Translations under genes and position numbers: made by a program
Notes under the pieces: model-generated
Seen by the model: only the letters and a program-made list of their open reading frames with translations
The model's database searches: none
Told to the model about the DNA's origin: nothing
Assembly (NCBI GenBank): GCA_016742275.1
Contig: JACVCD010000013.1
Span: 83,473 to 147,472 of the forward strand
DNA length: 64,000 nucleotides
Origin: Gemmatimonadaceae bacterium
GTDB taxonomy: Bacteria; Gemmatimonadota; Gemmatimonadetes; Gemmatimonadales; Gemmatimonadaceae
Direction of reading: 5' to 3'
Shown: piece by piece, positions 7,661-16,141 of the stretch
How positions within the stretch are numbered: position 1 is the first letter of the stretch
Layout of the letters: the number at the start of each line of letters is the position of its first letter

Positions 7661-8169
7661 AGTACCTGGTGGATGTGAACGGAAAGCGCATCACGGTGGA
7701 ACTCGATGGCGCGCAGGTGACGGTCGATGGACGCACCGTCGAAGCTTCACTGACGCATGTGGCGGGCACACCGGTGCGTCTGGTGCGAGTCGGGGAACAG
7801 GTGCATCGCGTAACGGCGCGTCGTGGCGCGTCGCGAGGGCAGTGGCTGCTCGATGTGGACGGCTCGCGGGTCGAGGCCGAGGCGCTCGACGAGCGCATGC
7901 GTGCCATCAAGGATCTGACGGCAGCGTCGGCGGCGGCGAGTGGACCGGCCCCGCTGGTGGCGCCAATGCCGGGTCTGGTGGTCCGCATAAACGTCGCCCC
8001 CGGCGACACCGTCAGTGCCGGCCAGGGGCTCGTGGTCATCGAGGCGATGAAGATGGAAAACGAACTGCGTGCCACCACGGCCGGTGTCGTGACTGGCATC
8101 CGCGTGCAGTCGGGTCAGGCAGTGGACAAGGGCACCGTGCTGGTGGATCTCGGTCCTATTCCTGAATAA
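7657..8169 (+). CDS. Biotin carboxyl carrier protein of acyl-CoA carboxylase
   Basis: This 170-residue protein has a C-terminal biotinyl domain with the EAMKMENE motif; Lys132 is the expected biotinylation site. Before it lie an N-terminal beta-rich region (KYLVDVNGKRITVELDG) like the domain seen in split propionyl-CoA carboxylases and an Ala/Ser/Pro linker. It carries carboxybiotin from the accC product to the carboxyltransferase. The ATG at 7657 overlaps the methyltransferase stop (ATGA), so the two are probably translationally coupled. A hairpin follows at 8183. Confidence 0.88.
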   Translation: MKYLVDVNGKRITVELDGAQVTVDGRTVEASLTHVAGTPVRLVRVGEQVHRVTARRGASRGQWLLDVDGSRVEAEALDERMRAIKDLTAASAAASGPAPLVAPMPGLVVRINVAPGDTVSAGQGLVVIEAMKMENELRATTAGVVTGIRVQSGQAVDKGTVLVDLGPIPE

Positions 8170-8182
8170 TCCTTTGATTCAT

Positions 8183-8209
8183 GTTGAGGGCGGCCAAGCC
8201 GCCCTCAAC
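8183..8209. terminator. Shared terminator-like hairpin between convergent genes
   Basis: Perfect 12-bp arms GTTGAGGGCGGC and GCCGCCCTCAAC enclose a 3-base loop. It lies between the end of the carboxylase operon and the convergent mscL stop. There is no strong T-run on either side. Confidence 0.6.
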
Positions 8210-8226
8210 GTCGGTCAAGCTGGTTC

Positions 8227-8580
8227 TCAGGCCTTGGTCGGGCTGTTACGGCGCATACGATTCACGCCCTTGATCACCATGAACAGGGTGAACGCCACGA
8301 TCAGGAATGTGAGGATCTGATTGATGAATTGCCCGTAGGCGACAGTGGCCACGCCGGCCTTCCTGGCTTCCTCGAGCGTGGTAAAAGTGCCGTCGCCGAA
8401 GGTCAGGAAGCGATTGGAGAAGTCGACGCCGCCGGTAAGCAGCCCGACCACGGGCATGATGATGTCATTGACCATGCTGTCGACAATTTTCTGGAACGCA
8501 CCGCCGATTACGACACCGACGGCGAGGTCCAGCACGCTGCCTTTCATGGCGAATTCCTTGAACTCCGACATCATCGACAT
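8227..8580 (-). CDS. mscL: Large-conductance mechanosensitive channel MscL
   Basis: This 117-residue inner-membrane protein opens under membrane tension to release solutes during hypo-osmotic shock. The N-terminus MSEFKEFAMKG leads into TM1 with the conserved pore segment (LAVGVVIGGAFQKIVDS) and NDIIMPVVG. The periplasmic loop follows, then TM2 (FLIVAFTLFMVIKGVNR). The frame continues upstream to 8832, but the family start and an AGGAG seven bases before the ATG fix the start at 8580. It is transcribed away from rplM across a 348-bp intergenic region. Confidence 0.95.
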   Translation of the reverse strand: MSMMSEFKEFAMKGSVLDLAVGVVIGGAFQKIVDSMVNDIIMPVVGLLTGGVDFSNRFLTFGDGTFTTLEEARKAGVATVAYGQFINQILTFLIVAFTLFMVIKGVNRMRRNSPTKA

Positions 8581-8680
8581 GGGCCGCTCCTGGCTGAAAG
8601 GGTGGGGCGGGCGCAGGGCCGATGTTCGGCGCCGAGTCCGCTTCGGTGTCGGGAGAGTGGGGACCGGACGGATCGCTGGC

Positions 8681-8708
8681 AAGGGGCGCGACACCAGTCG
8701 CGACGTCC
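8681..8708. repeat. Imperfect palindrome similar to the 20.02-kb palindrome
   Basis: The 18 bases AAGGGGCGCGACACCAGT, then CGCGACGTCC, can be compared with AAGGGACGCGACACGTGT then CGCGTCC at 20021. Over the first 22 bases the two differ at three positions (one A/G and the central two bases). Arms CGCGAC and GTCGCG are perfect. The motif lies about 100 bp upstream of mscL and 40 bp upstream of the rplM -35. Confidence 0.5.
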
Positions 8709-8747
8709 GTTGTGAGGACAGGTGTATTTCGGACGCCAAAGCCTGCG

Positions 8748-8776
8748 TTGACAACCACTTCAGGCCTGAGTAAGCT
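8748..8776 (+). promoter_or_regulatory. Probable sigma-70-type promoter of rplM-rpsI
   Basis: A perfect TTGACA (8748-8753) is followed by 17 bases and TAAGCT (8771-8776). The rpsO promoter candidate has the same TAAGCTAC element with TTTACA at 17-bp spacing, which supports both. Confidence 0.6.
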
Positions 8777-8928
8777 ACGAGTCTGTCCCGTTTTGGCGGG
8801 ATTGTGTTTATTTCCCCTGTAAATCCGCCCAATCGCGCCCACGGTGCGAGACGGCAGGTCAGGGTTCACCTCTTTGCCGGAAGCTCCGGATCTCCGGGTT
8901 TCTCGCATCACGTACGGATCACGTTAGC

Positions 8929-9378
8929 ATGAAGACCTACAGCGCGACCCCGAAGGATATCGACCGTCGGTGGTACATCGTCGACGCGGAAGGAATGGTC
9001 CTGGGCCGTCTCGCGTCGGAAGTCGCGAAGATCATCCGCGGCAAGCACAAGCCCATGTACACGCCACACATGGACACGGGTGACTTCGTCATCGTGATCA
9101 ATGCGTCCAAGGTGCAGGTTACCGGCCGCAAGGCGGAGCAGAAGACCTATTTCAGCCACACCGGCTACATGGGTCACGAGAAGCACACGCCGTATGCGAC
9201 GATGCTTGCCAAGCACCCGGAGCGCGTCATCGAGAAGGCGGTCTACGGCATGCTGCCGAAGACGGCGCTCGGTCGCCAGGTGCTGCGTCGCAAGCTCCGC
9301 GTGTTCGCCGGTGCGGAGCATCCGCACATCGCGCAGAACCCGGCTACGCTCACTTTCTCCACGGCTGAGGCCAAGTAA
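8929..9378 (+). CDS. rplM: 50S ribosomal protein L13
   Basis: This 149-residue protein begins [20 protein letters not shown] and contains [40 protein letters not shown] and the C-terminal [17 protein letters not shown] block, all typical of L13. It binds 23S rRNA early in 50S assembly. It is expressed from the promoter at 8748 through a structured leader. Its stop overlaps the rpsI ATG by one base (TAATG), the usual rplM-rpsI pairing. Confidence 0.97.
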   Translation: MKTYSATPKDIDRRWYIVDAEGMVLGRLASEVAKIIRGKHKPMYTPHMDTGDFVIVINASKVQVTGRKAEQKTYFSHTGYMGHEKHTPYATMLAKHPERVIEKAVYGMLPKTALGRQVLRRKLRVFAGAEHPHIAQNPATLTFSTAEAK

Positions 9379-9767
9379 TGTCGGAACAGATCCACTCCGT
9401 CGGCCGTCGCAAGGAAGCGGTGTGCCGTCTTTATCTCACGCCGGGTTCGGGCAAGTGGGACGTCAACGGCCGTACGCTCGGTGACTACTTCCCGCGTCCG
9501 ACGCTGGTGTCGGCCATCCAGCAGCCGTTCACGCTCACGGACACGCTCGGCAAGTTCGACGTGAAGTGCGTGCTCAATGGCGGCGGCATGTCGGGTCAGG
9601 CGGGCGCGGTGCGCCTCGCAGTGGCTCGTGCGCTCGTCAAGATCGACGAAAGCAACAAGAAGAAGCTTCGCGAGTTCGGCCTGCTCACGCGCGATGCGCG
9701 TGAGGTCGAGCGTAAGAAGCCGGGCCGCGCTGGCGCCCGTAAGCGCTTCCAGTTCTCGAAGCGTTAA
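9378..9767 (+). CDS. rpsI: 30S ribosomal protein S9
   Basis: This 129-residue protein contains SVGRRKEAVCRLYLTPGSGK near the start, GGGMSGQAGAVRLAVARAL in the middle and the conserved basic C-terminal tail (KKPGRAGARKRFQFSKR). The last Lys-Arg of that tail reaches the P-site tRNA in known ribosome structures. It is translationally coupled to rplM. A UUCG-capped hairpin follows at 9778. Confidence 0.97.
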   Translation: MSEQIHSVGRRKEAVCRLYLTPGSGKWDVNGRTLGDYFPRPTLVSAIQQPFTLTDTLGKFDVKCVLNGGGMSGQAGAVRLAVARALVKIDESNKKKLREFGLLTRDAREVERKKPGRAGARKRFQFSKR

Positions 9768-9777
9768 TCGAGTTTTG

Positions 9778-9797
9778 CCGGTGCCTTCGGGCACCGG
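9778..9797 (+). terminator. UUCG-capped hairpin after rpsI
   Basis: CCGGTGCC-TTCG-GGCACCGG is a perfect 8-bp stem with a TTCG tetraloop, 10 bases after the rpsI stop. No T-run follows, so it may be a processing or partial-termination hairpin before rpsB rather than a full terminator. Confidence 0.5.
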
Positions 9798-9830
9798 TCG
9801 CTCGACCAGCATATCTCACACGTGGTCCGA

Positions 9831-9876
9831 GTCGGTGGCGGGTGCTGTACCGCCAGGCGGGACAGTCGCCACCGAC
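9831..9876 (+). promoter_or_regulatory. Extended hairpin in rpsB leader, candidate S2 autoregulatory element
   Basis: Perfect 10-bp outer arms (GTCGGTGGCG at 9831, CGCCACCGAC at 9867) enclose nested CTGT/ACAG and CCGCC/GGCGG pairs. The structure ends 45 bases before the rpsB ATG. S2 represses its own operon through leader RNA in known bacteria; that this element does so is inference. Confidence 0.5.
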
Positions 9877-9920
9877 GCTGACGATCACGGACGCGAATCA
9901 AAACCTCACGAACACCGATC

Positions 9921-10886
9921 ATGTCGACTCCGTCCCTCGAGCAGCTGCTCGCCGCGGGCGTTCACTTCGGGCACCAGACCCGTCGTTGGAACCCCAAGAT
10001 GCGCCGGTTCATTTTCGCCGAGCGCAATGGCATTCACATCATCGACCTGCAGAAGACGCTCCGTCAGATCGAACTGGCGCAGAAGCTCGTCCGCGAGGTC
10101 GTGTTGCGTGGCGAAAACGTGCTGTTCGTCTGCACGAAGCGCCAGCTGGCTTCCATCGTTCGCGATGAAGCCGCGCGCTGCGGCGCCATGTATGTCACCG
10201 AGCGTTGGCTCGGCGGCATGCTGACCAACTACCAGACGGTCAAGAAGCAGGTCAAGAAGCTCAAGGAGCTCGAAGCCGGTACGGAAGACGGCAGCCTGCA
10301 GAACTACACGAAGAAGGAACAGCTCCTCATGTCGCGTCAGCGCGAGAAGCTGTCCAAGTATCTTGCGGGCATCAAGACGATGCACCGTCTCCCCGGGTTG
10401 CTGTTCATCATCGACTCGAAGAAGGAGCGCATCGCGGTGTCCGAGGCCAACAAGCTCGGTGTGCCGATCGTCGCCATCGTCGATACGAATGCGGATCCCG
10501 ATCTCATCACGGTGCCCATCGCCGGTAACGACGACGCCATCCGCTCGGTTGAGCTGATCGCCAAGGTCGTGGCCGACACCATCGACGAAGCGCGCCGCGA
10601 AGCGCCGGTCCGTTCGGTGGAAGAAGAAGCTGAGACGTACACGTTCTCCTCGGATCGCGGCGCTGAGCGCGCGGATCGTGGTGATCGTGGTGGTCGCGGC
10701 GGCGATAACCGTGGTGGTGGTGATCGCGGCGGTGACAACCGTGGTGGTGGTAACAACGATCGTCGCCCGCGTCGTCGTCGCGCGAAGCCGGAAGCGATCG
10801 CTGCTCGCCTCAAGGGTGGTGAAGCGTCCGCCAATGAAGGCGAGGCTGGTGGTGAAGGCGATGCGCCTGCAGGTGGCGCTGAGTAA
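9921..10886 (+). CDS. rpsB: 30S ribosomal protein S2 with RGG-rich C-terminal extension
   Basis: This 321-residue protein is about 80 residues longer than typical S2. The core (residues 1 to about 235) shows LLAAGVHFGHQTRRWNPKM, VGGENVLFVCTKRQ-like and ERWLGGMLTNY blocks, LPGLLFIIDSKKE and PIVAIVDTNADP, all canonical. After the core comes a low-complexity tail of repeated Arg-Gly-Gly, Asp-Arg-Gly-Gly and Asn-Arg-Gly-Gly units, a basic RRPRRRRAKPE patch and a Gly/Glu/Ala-rich end. The tail resembles that of PNPase at 22227. S2 joins the 30S late and contacts S1; the tail might bind RNA (inference). It heads the rpsB-tsf-pyrH-frr order. Confidence 0.95.
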   Translation: MSTPSLEQLLAAGVHFGHQTRRWNPKMRRFIFAERNGIHIIDLQKTLRQIELAQKLVREVVLRGENVLFVCTKRQLASIVRDEAARCGAMYVTERWLGGMLTNYQTVKKQVKKLKELEAGTEDGSLQNYTKKEQLLMSRQREKLSKYLAGIKTMHRLPGLLFIIDSKKERIAVSEANKLGVPIVAIVDTNADPDLITVPIAGNDDAIRSVELIAKVVADTIDEARREAPVRSVEEEAETYTFSSDRGAERADRGDRGGRGGDNRGGGDRGGDNRGGGNNDRRPRRRRAKPEAIAARLKGGEASANEGEAGGEGDAPAGGAE

Positions 10887-10912
10887 ATCGCTGGCTGTCC
10901 GCACATGATTCG

Positions 10913-10940
10913 GTGCGCGCATGCATTGCATGCCGCGCAC
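10913..10940 (+). repeat. Hairpin after rpsB
   Basis: GTGCGCGCATGC pairs with GCATGCCGCGCAC around ATT with a single-base bulge. It lies 26 bases past the rpsB stop and could be part of the rpsB-tsf attenuation region. Confidence 0.4.
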
Positions 10941-10957
10941 ACGAATGCAGGAACGCG

Positions 10958-10982
10958 ACGCCGCCGGCTACTCCGGCGGCGT
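10958..10982 (+). terminator. Hairpin in rpsB-tsf spacer
   Basis: Perfect 10-bp arms ACGCCGCCGG and CCGGCGGCGT enclose CTACT, followed by TCGTTTG. It is probably a partial terminator that lowers tsf relative to rpsB. The T-run is weak. Confidence 0.5.
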
Positions 10983-11050
10983 TCGTTTGAAGGGCCCCGA
11001 AGATTATCGATCGCAACTTTCGTTATAGACCGCTCTACCAGGACTGGACG

Positions 11051-11935
11051 ATGAGCACAGCAATTTCGGCCAAGGCCGTCGCGGAACTCCGCCAGCGCAC
11101 TGGCGCCGGCATGATGGATTGCAAGAAGGCGCTCGAAGAGACCAACGGCGACATGGACGCCGCGATTGAGTACCTCCGCAAGAAGGGCATCGCCAAGGCA
11201 GAGAAGCGTGCCGATCGTTCCACGAGCGAAGGCATCATCGGTGGTGAGGTGTTCAACAACGGCCAGTCCGCTGTGCTCGTCGAAGTGGCCTGTGAAACGG
11301 ACTTCGTTGCTCGCAACGAAGATTTCGGCAAGATCGTGGCATCGCTTGTTGCACAGCGCGTGCAGTCGAAGGCTGCGGACACCGACGCGTACCTTGCCGA
11401 GCCGATGGCCGGTGGTTCCGAGTCGGTGGCCGACTACATCAAGTCGGCGGCTGCCAAGACCGGTGAAGCCGTGAACGTGAAGCGCACTGCGCGCTTCGAT
11501 GCGGATGCCAACGGTCAGGTGGGCATCTATCGCCACCACAACGGCAAGCTGGCCACGCTGGTGCAGATCACGGCGTCGTCGACCGAAGTGGCGCAGCACG
11601 AAGCCACGAAGGAGCTCGTGAAGTACATCGCCGAACACATTGCGGCCTCGGCGCCGATCGCCGTGGATCGCACGGGTGTGCCGGCCGAGAAGCTCGAGAG
11701 CGAAAAGCGTGTCGCCGAAGCGCAGGCGCGTGAAGCCGGCAAGCCGGAAGCAATGATCGAGAAGATCGCGACGGGCAAGGTGGAAGCGTACCTCAAGGAC
11801 ATGACGCTGCTTCCTCAGCCGTGGGTGCGTGATGCGGCGCTGACGATCGCGCAGCTTGTCGCCGAGCACGCCAAGAAGGCGGGTGGCACGATCACGGTGG
11901 ACCGTTTCGCTCGCCTGCAGCTCGGCGCTGAGTAA
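11051..11935 (+). CDS. tsf: Translation elongation factor Ts
   Basis: This 294-residue guanine-nucleotide exchange factor recycles EF-Tu. The N-terminal UBA-like domain contains VAELRQRTGAGMMDCKKAL, and the core starts with the TDFVARNEDF signature (VEVACETDFVARNEDF). The rest is a two-subdomain dimerisation core ending in TVDRFARLQLGAE. The ATG at 11051 has an AGGA about ten bases upstream. It lies 164 bases after rpsB and 6 bases before pyrH, the standard order. Confidence 0.97.
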   Translation: MSTAISAKAVAELRQRTGAGMMDCKKALEETNGDMDAAIEYLRKKGIAKAEKRADRSTSEGIIGGEVFNNGQSAVLVEVACETDFVARNEDFGKIVASLVAQRVQSKAADTDAYLAEPMAGGSESVADYIKSAAAKTGEAVNVKRTARFDADANGQVGIYRHHNGKLATLVQITASSTEVAQHEATKELVKYIAEHIAASAPIAVDRTGVPAEKLESEKRVAEAQAREAGKPEAMIEKIATGKVEAYLKDMTLLPQPWVRDAALTIAQLVAEHAKKAGGTITVDRFARLQLGAE

Positions 11936-11941
11936 CCGTCC

Positions 11942-12712
11942 ATGAGCGATAGCGCTCAGGAAGGATCAGACGTGGCGCAGGCTGAGTCGCCGAACGGTGA
12001 TTCGCCACTGCGCTTCAAGCGAATCCTTCTCAAGCTCTCCGGCGAAGCACTCGCCGGAGAGCGTGGGGTGGGATTCGACTTTGATCGGATCGGATTTTTC
12101 GCCGACCAGATTCTTGACGTCGCGCGCATGGGCGTGCAGCTCGGTCTGGTGATCGGTGGTGGCAACATCGTGCGAGGCACTCAGCTCTCGCAGATGGGTA
12201 TGGATCGTGTGGGCGCCGACTACATGGGTATGCTCGGCACCGTGATCAATGCGATGGCGCTGCAGGACGTGCTGGAGAAGCGCGGTATGGACACGCGCGT
12301 CATGACGGCCATCCGCATGGAAGAGTTGGCGGAACCCTATATTCGCCGGCGGGCACTGCGTCACTTCGAAAAGGGGCGCACGGTGATCTTTGCCGGCGGC
12401 ACGGGCAACCCGTATTTTTCCACGGACACGGCGGCTGTGCTGCGCGCCATCCAGATGAAGGCCGATGTGATCATCAAGGCCACCAGTGTGGATGGAGTGT
12501 ATTCGGCTGACCCGAAGAAGGATCCGAACGCCACACTCTACGAGACAATCAGCTATCGCGACGTGATGCTCGAAGAGCTGCGCGTAATGGACCAGACGGC
12601 CATTACGCTCTGCAAAGAGAATCAGTTGCCGCTGGTGGTCCTCAACATCCACCGCCCAGGCGCCATCACCCGCGCCATTATGGGCGAACGCGTAGGGACA
12701 CTGGTTTCATGA
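11942..12712 (+). CDS. pyrH: UMP kinase
   Basis: This 256-residue enzyme phosphorylates UMP to UDP for RNA and DNA precursors. It belongs to the amino-acid-kinase fold: [34 protein letters not shown] and [20 protein letters not shown] are all visible. About 24 hydrophilic residues precede the first strand ([11 protein letters not shown]), a modest N-terminal extension. A downstream start is possible but no better codon is evident. Its stop overlaps the frr start (ATGA). Confidence 0.96.
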   Translation: MSDSAQEGSDVAQAESPNGDSPLRFKRILLKLSGEALAGERGVGFDFDRIGFFADQILDVARMGVQLGLVIGGGNIVRGTQLSQMGMDRVGADYMGMLGTVINAMALQDVLEKRGMDTRVMTAIRMEELAEPYIRRRALRHFEKGRTVIFAGGTGNPYFSTDTAAVLRAIQMKADVIIKATSVDGVYSADPKKDPNATLYETISYRDVMLEELRVMDQTAITLCKENQLPLVVLNIHRPGAITRAIMGERVGTLVS

Positions 12713-13263
12713 GCACAACTGCGCAGATCGTGAAGGACGCCAAGGCCGGCATGGACAAGGCCATCGAGAACTCGAAGCGTGAGTTCAGTGGCATTCGTTC
12801 GGGCAAGGCATCGCCCAACATGCTCGACACCATCAAGGTCGAAGCCTACGGCTCGATGTTGCCGCTCAATCAGGTCGCGTCCATCGCGGCTCCGGAGCCG
12901 CGCATCCTCCTCGTCACGCCGTTCGACAAGGGACAGGCCAAGATCATCGAGAAGGCCATCCGTGAGTCGGAGTTGGGTCTTGATCCGGCACACCAGAATG
13001 GCGTGATCCGCGTGCCGCTGCCAAGCATGAACGAGCAGCGCCGTAAGGAACTCGTGAAGGTGCTGCACAAGCTTGCCGAGGATGGCAAGATTGCGATTCG
13101 TCATGCGCGCACGGATGGGCGCGACAAGATGAAGAAGCTTGACGGCGTCTCCGAAGACGACAAGAAGGGCGCAGAGAAGGAACTCCAGAAGGTGCACGAC
13201 GACGCCATCAGCAAGCTTGAAGTTCTGCTGAAGGCCAAGGAAGCCGAGATCATGGAGGTTTGA
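12709..13263 (+). CDS. frr: Ribosome recycling factor
   Basis: This 184-residue protein splits post-termination ribosomes with EF-G. Typical blocks are [53 protein letters not shown] and a C-terminal helix ([18 protein letters not shown]). The ATG lies inside the end of pyrH with a four-base overlap, so the two are probably translationally coupled. Confidence 0.97.
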   Translation: MSTTAQIVKDAKAGMDKAIENSKREFSGIRSGKASPNMLDTIKVEAYGSMLPLNQVASIAAPEPRILLVTPFDKGQAKIIEKAIRESELGLDPAHQNGVIRVPLPSMNEQRRKELVKVLHKLAEDGKIAIRHARTDGRDKMKKLDGVSEDDKKGAEKELQKVHDDAISKLEVLLKAKEAEIMEV

Positions 13264-13333
13264 TTCCGCGTTGCGGATTCCGCACGGCGGATCATTCCTC
13301 CATCATCTCACCCCGTCACCGCCTCATTCCCGC

Positions 13334-14083
13334 ATGACTGATACCGCGTCGGATCTGTTGGCGCGCATCCGCGTGCATGGGGCGGTGCCGCGGCACATTG
13401 CAATCATCATGGATGGCAACGGGCGCTGGGCGCGTGAGCGCCACATGCCCCGTGCATTTGGCCATCGCTCCGGCATGAAGGCGGTACGGGCGGTGGTGGA
13501 AGCCTCGCTCGAAGCGGGTGTCGAATGGCTTTCGTTGTTCGCGTTCTCTCAGGAGAACTGGCAGCGCCCCGAGACCGAAGTCTCCGCGCTCATGGCCTTG
13601 CTCGAGGAGTACATCGCTCGCGAGGCGGCTGAGCTGCGGCAGCAGGGCGTGTGCGTACATGTGCACGGTGATCTCTCTCGCCTCAGTCCACCGGCCGCAG
13701 CGGCGGTGGAGCGGGTGCGCCGCGAAACTGCGGGTGGCGATCGCCTCGGGCTCAATCTGTTCATCTCGTACGGTGGTCGCGCGGAACTCGTGCGCGCGGC
13801 ACGCATGTTGGCCGAGGACGTTCAGGCCGGCCGTTTGTCTCCCGAAGACATCGACGAGCAGAGCATCCATCGTCGTTTGTACACGGCGGAGTGTCCGGAT
13901 CCCGATTTGTTGATTCGTACCTCGGGTGAACAACGGCTCTCCAACTTCCTGCTCTGGCAGGTTGCCTATGCCGAGTTGTACATCTCCAGTGCGCTGTGGC
14001 CCGATTTTGATCGGGTCGCGCTGTACGAGGCCATCTGCGACTTTCAGCGACGTGATCGCCGTTTCGGCAAGGTCAGCACCTGA
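13334..14083 (+). CDS. uppS: Undecaprenyl diphosphate synthase
   Basis: This 249-residue cis-prenyltransferase makes the C55 lipid carrier for peptidoglycan. The active-site signature HIAIIMDGNGRWARER includes the catalytic Asp. LSLFAFSQENWQRP and the C-terminal PDLLIRTSGEQRLSNFLLWQ and FDRVALYEAI blocks complete the family pattern. The frame is open back to a TTG at 13271, but the ATG at 13334 (MTDTASDLL) fits the family length better. It leads into cdsA, dxr and rseP. Confidence 0.96.
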   Translation: MTDTASDLLARIRVHGAVPRHIAIIMDGNGRWARERHMPRAFGHRSGMKAVRAVVEASLEAGVEWLSLFAFSQENWQRPETEVSALMALLEEYIAREAAELRQQGVCVHVHGDLSRLSPPAAAAVERVRRETAGGDRLGLNLFISYGGRAELVRAARMLAEDVQAGRLSPEDIDEQSIHRRLYTAECPDPDLLIRTSGEQRLSNFLLWQVAYAELYISSALWPDFDRVALYEAICDFQRRDRRFGKVST

Positions 14084-14132
14084 CCGTCGCAGTACCTGAG
14101 TTCCTGCCCTTGAACGTCCCCTCCGTCTGCCT

Positions 14133-14999
14133 GTGAGCGAACTCAGTCGTCGTGTCATCGTTGCGCTGATCGGCGCCCCTCTCGTCATCGGTATCATCTG
14201 GCTCGGTGATGCCGCACTGGCCACGTTGGCGAGTGCCATGGCTGCTATTGGTGCATACGAGTTCTATCGCATTGCGCGTGGTGCCGGTGAAGCGCCGCTG
14301 TCTGGTGTGGGTATCGTGCTATCGGCACTGATCCCGCTTGCGGTGCACGGGCAATTCCTTGGCGTGATCAATGTGCCACTGGTTGTGCTCCCGCTGGTCG
14401 TGGTGGGAATACTGGCACTCACGATCTGGATGCGCGGCGTGGACGGACGTCCACTGGGTGCTGCGTCGACCACGTTATTCGGCGCGCTGTATACGGGCGG
14501 TACACTCGCCTTCGTGTATGCGTTGCGGTACCACAACTATGCGGTGGGAGATGCGGCCGGTGCGTTGGTGGTGCTCTTTCCCATCATTCTCACCTGGGCC
14601 AGTGACATTGGTGCCTACTTCAGTGGCCGGTTGATTGGCGGACGCAAGCTTATGCCGTCTGTCAGTCCGGGCAAAACGGTGGCCGGTGCCATTGGTGCCA
14701 TCGTGTTCACCGTGCTGACGGCGTACGCCTTCACGACGGGCTTGTTGCGTCCACAGGCGCAGTTGGCGTTCACGCCATGGGGCCTCGTGTTGTTTGGTGT
14801 GATCGTGAGTGTGGTGGCGCAGGTCGGCGATCTCGCTGAGTCGCTCATCAAGCGTGAAGGTGGCGTGAAAGACAGCGGATCCATCTTCCCGGGGCACGGC
14901 GGTGTGCTCGATCGTCTGGATTCGTTGTTCTTCGTGCTGCCGGTTGCCTACGCGCTGTATGACCTGCTGTTGATTCCGGCCCCGGGCGTCACCTCGTGA
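14133..14999 (+). CDS. cdsA: Phosphatidate cytidylyltransferase
   Basis: This 288-residue integral membrane enzyme makes CDP-diacylglycerol from CTP and phosphatidate, the precursor used by pssA at 56650. Several hydrophobic helices run through the protein. The CDS signature is clear at the C-terminus: SLIKREGGVKDSGSIFPGHG followed by GVLDRLDS. The start is GTG at 14133; no better ATG exists nearby. The stop TGA overlaps the GTG of dxr. Confidence 0.94.
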   Translation: MSELSRRVIVALIGAPLVIGIIWLGDAALATLASAMAAIGAYEFYRIARGAGEAPLSGVGIVLSALIPLAVHGQFLGVINVPLVVLPLVVVGILALTIWMRGVDGRPLGAASTTLFGALYTGGTLAFVYALRYHNYAVGDAAGALVVLFPIILTWASDIGAYFSGRLIGGRKLMPSVSPGKTVAGAIGAIVFTVLTAYAFTTGLLRPQAQLAFTPWGLVLFGVIVSVVAQVGDLAESLIKREGGVKDSGSIFPGHGGVLDRLDSLFFVLPVAYALYDLLLIPAPGVTS

Positions 15000-16141
15000 G
15001 TGTGACGTCCCGTGTCGGTGTAGCGCTGCTCGGAGCGACGGGATCGATTGGCACCAGCGCGTTGCGCGTGCTCGAGAGACAACGTGAACGGTTTACTCCC
15101 GTAGCGCTCACGGCCTATGGCAATCATGTGGCGTTGGCTTCACAGGTGAAGCAGTTTGCCCCCGACTATGTCGGGCTTGTTCAGGAGTGCCCTGACGCGC
15201 CTGCATCTTGGGGGCGCGGTGCCGAGTGCCTGGTGGAAGCCGCTACGCACCCGGACGCTCAGATTGTCATCAATGCCGTGGTGGGCGCAGCGGGATTACC
15301 GGCCACGCTGGCGGCACTTCAGGCTGGCAAGCGAGTTGCGCTCGCCAATAAAGAAACGCTGGTGATGGCGGGTGAGCTTGTAACGCGTGCTGCCGCACAG
15401 CATGGCGGAAGTCTGGTACCTGTCGATAGCGAGCATTCTGCCATTCTGCAGTGCCTGGCCGGTCGGGAGCGTCATGAAATCCGACGCCTCGTACTGACCG
15501 CCTCTGGTGGGCCGTTTCGTAGTTGGAGCAGCGAACAGATTGCTGCCGCCACTGTTGATGATGCGCTCAAGCATCCGACATGGCAGATGGGAAGCAAGAT
15601 CACCATCGACAGCGCGACGCTTGCCAACAAGGCGCTGGAGGTGATCGAAGCCCACCATCTTTTTGGTGTGCCATATGATCGCATCGATGTCGTGGTGCAT
15701 CCGCAGTCGATCATCCATTCGTTTGTGGAATTTGTCGATGGCAGTGTGCTGGCGCAGATGGGAGTGCCGTCGATGGAACTGCCCATTCTATATGCCCTCA
15801 CCTGGCCGGAACGGGTGCAGGACAATGGCGTACCATCGTACGACCCCGTGGCGCAGGGCGCGTTGACGTTCGAAGCGGTTCGTCACGCCGAATTCCCGAT
15901 GTTGCGCCTGGGGATCGCTGCCGGTCGTCAGGGTGGGGCCGCTCCGGCGGTCTACAATGCGGCGAACGAGGTGGCTGTCGCGCGGTTCCTTGACGGGAAT
16001 CTGCGCTTCGCGGGTATTGCGAACTGTGTCGCAAGCGCAGTTTCGTCACTGGGGCACATGCCCGGTGATTCGCTGGACGCGTTGCTCGCGGCCGATGCGG
16101 CTGCCCGCGCGCACGTGCAAGCACATCCAGGGGAGAGTTGA
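14996..16141 (+). CDS. dxr: 1-deoxy-D-xylulose-5-phosphate reductoisomerase
   Basis: This 381-residue enzyme catalyses the NADPH-dependent committed step of the MEP isoprenoid pathway. It shows a Rossmann start (VALLGATGSIGTSALRVLE), ALANKETLVMAGELV, the metal/substrate motif VPVDSEHSAILQCL and the flexible-loop region ALKHPTWQMGSKITIDSATL. The start is GTG in a GTGA overlap with cdsA, and the stop shares one base with the rseP ATG. Its product feeds uppS upstream. Confidence 0.96.
   Translation: MSVTSRVGVALLGATGSIGTSALRVLERQRERFTPVALTAYGNHVALASQVKQFAPDYVGLVQECPDAPASWGRGAECLVEAATHPDAQIVINAVVGAAGLPATLAALQAGKRVALANKETLVMAGELVTRAAAQHGGSLVPVDSEHSAILQCLAGRERHEIRRLVLTASGGPFRSWSSEQIAAATVDDALKHPTWQMGSKITIDSATLANKALEVIEAHHLFGVPYDRIDVVVHPQSIIHSFVEFVDGSVLAQMGVPSMELPILYALTWPERVQDNGVPSYDPVAQGALTFEAVRHAEFPMLRLGIAAGRQGGAAPAVYNAANEVAVARFLDGNLRFAGIANCVASAVSSLGHMPGDSLDALLAADAAARAHVQAHPGES

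Larger units (their letters stand above)
8581..8928. other. Divergent mscL/rplM intergenic region with rplM leader
   Basis: No gene was found. From left to right it holds a palindrome-like motif (8681-8708), a sigma-70-type promoter for rplM (8748-8776) and a leader of about 150 bases. The leader includes a small hairpin TCCCG-TTTTGG-CGGGA (8786-8801) followed by T-rich sequence and a GC-rich structured stretch near 8875-8905. L13 operons in several bacteria have autoregulatory leaders; a similar role here is inference. Confidence 0.55.

Noticed and set aside
10678..10908. Val/Ala-rich 76-codon frame inside rpsB
   Set aside because: It is the alternative-frame reading of the RGG repeat; hydrophobicity is a by-product of GGT/GGC repeats.
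10337..11869. 510-codon minus-strand frame opposite rpsB and tsf
   Set aside because: It crosses two well-supported genes and their spacer, includes repeat-derived Ser/Pro/Arg sequence and has no domain signature.
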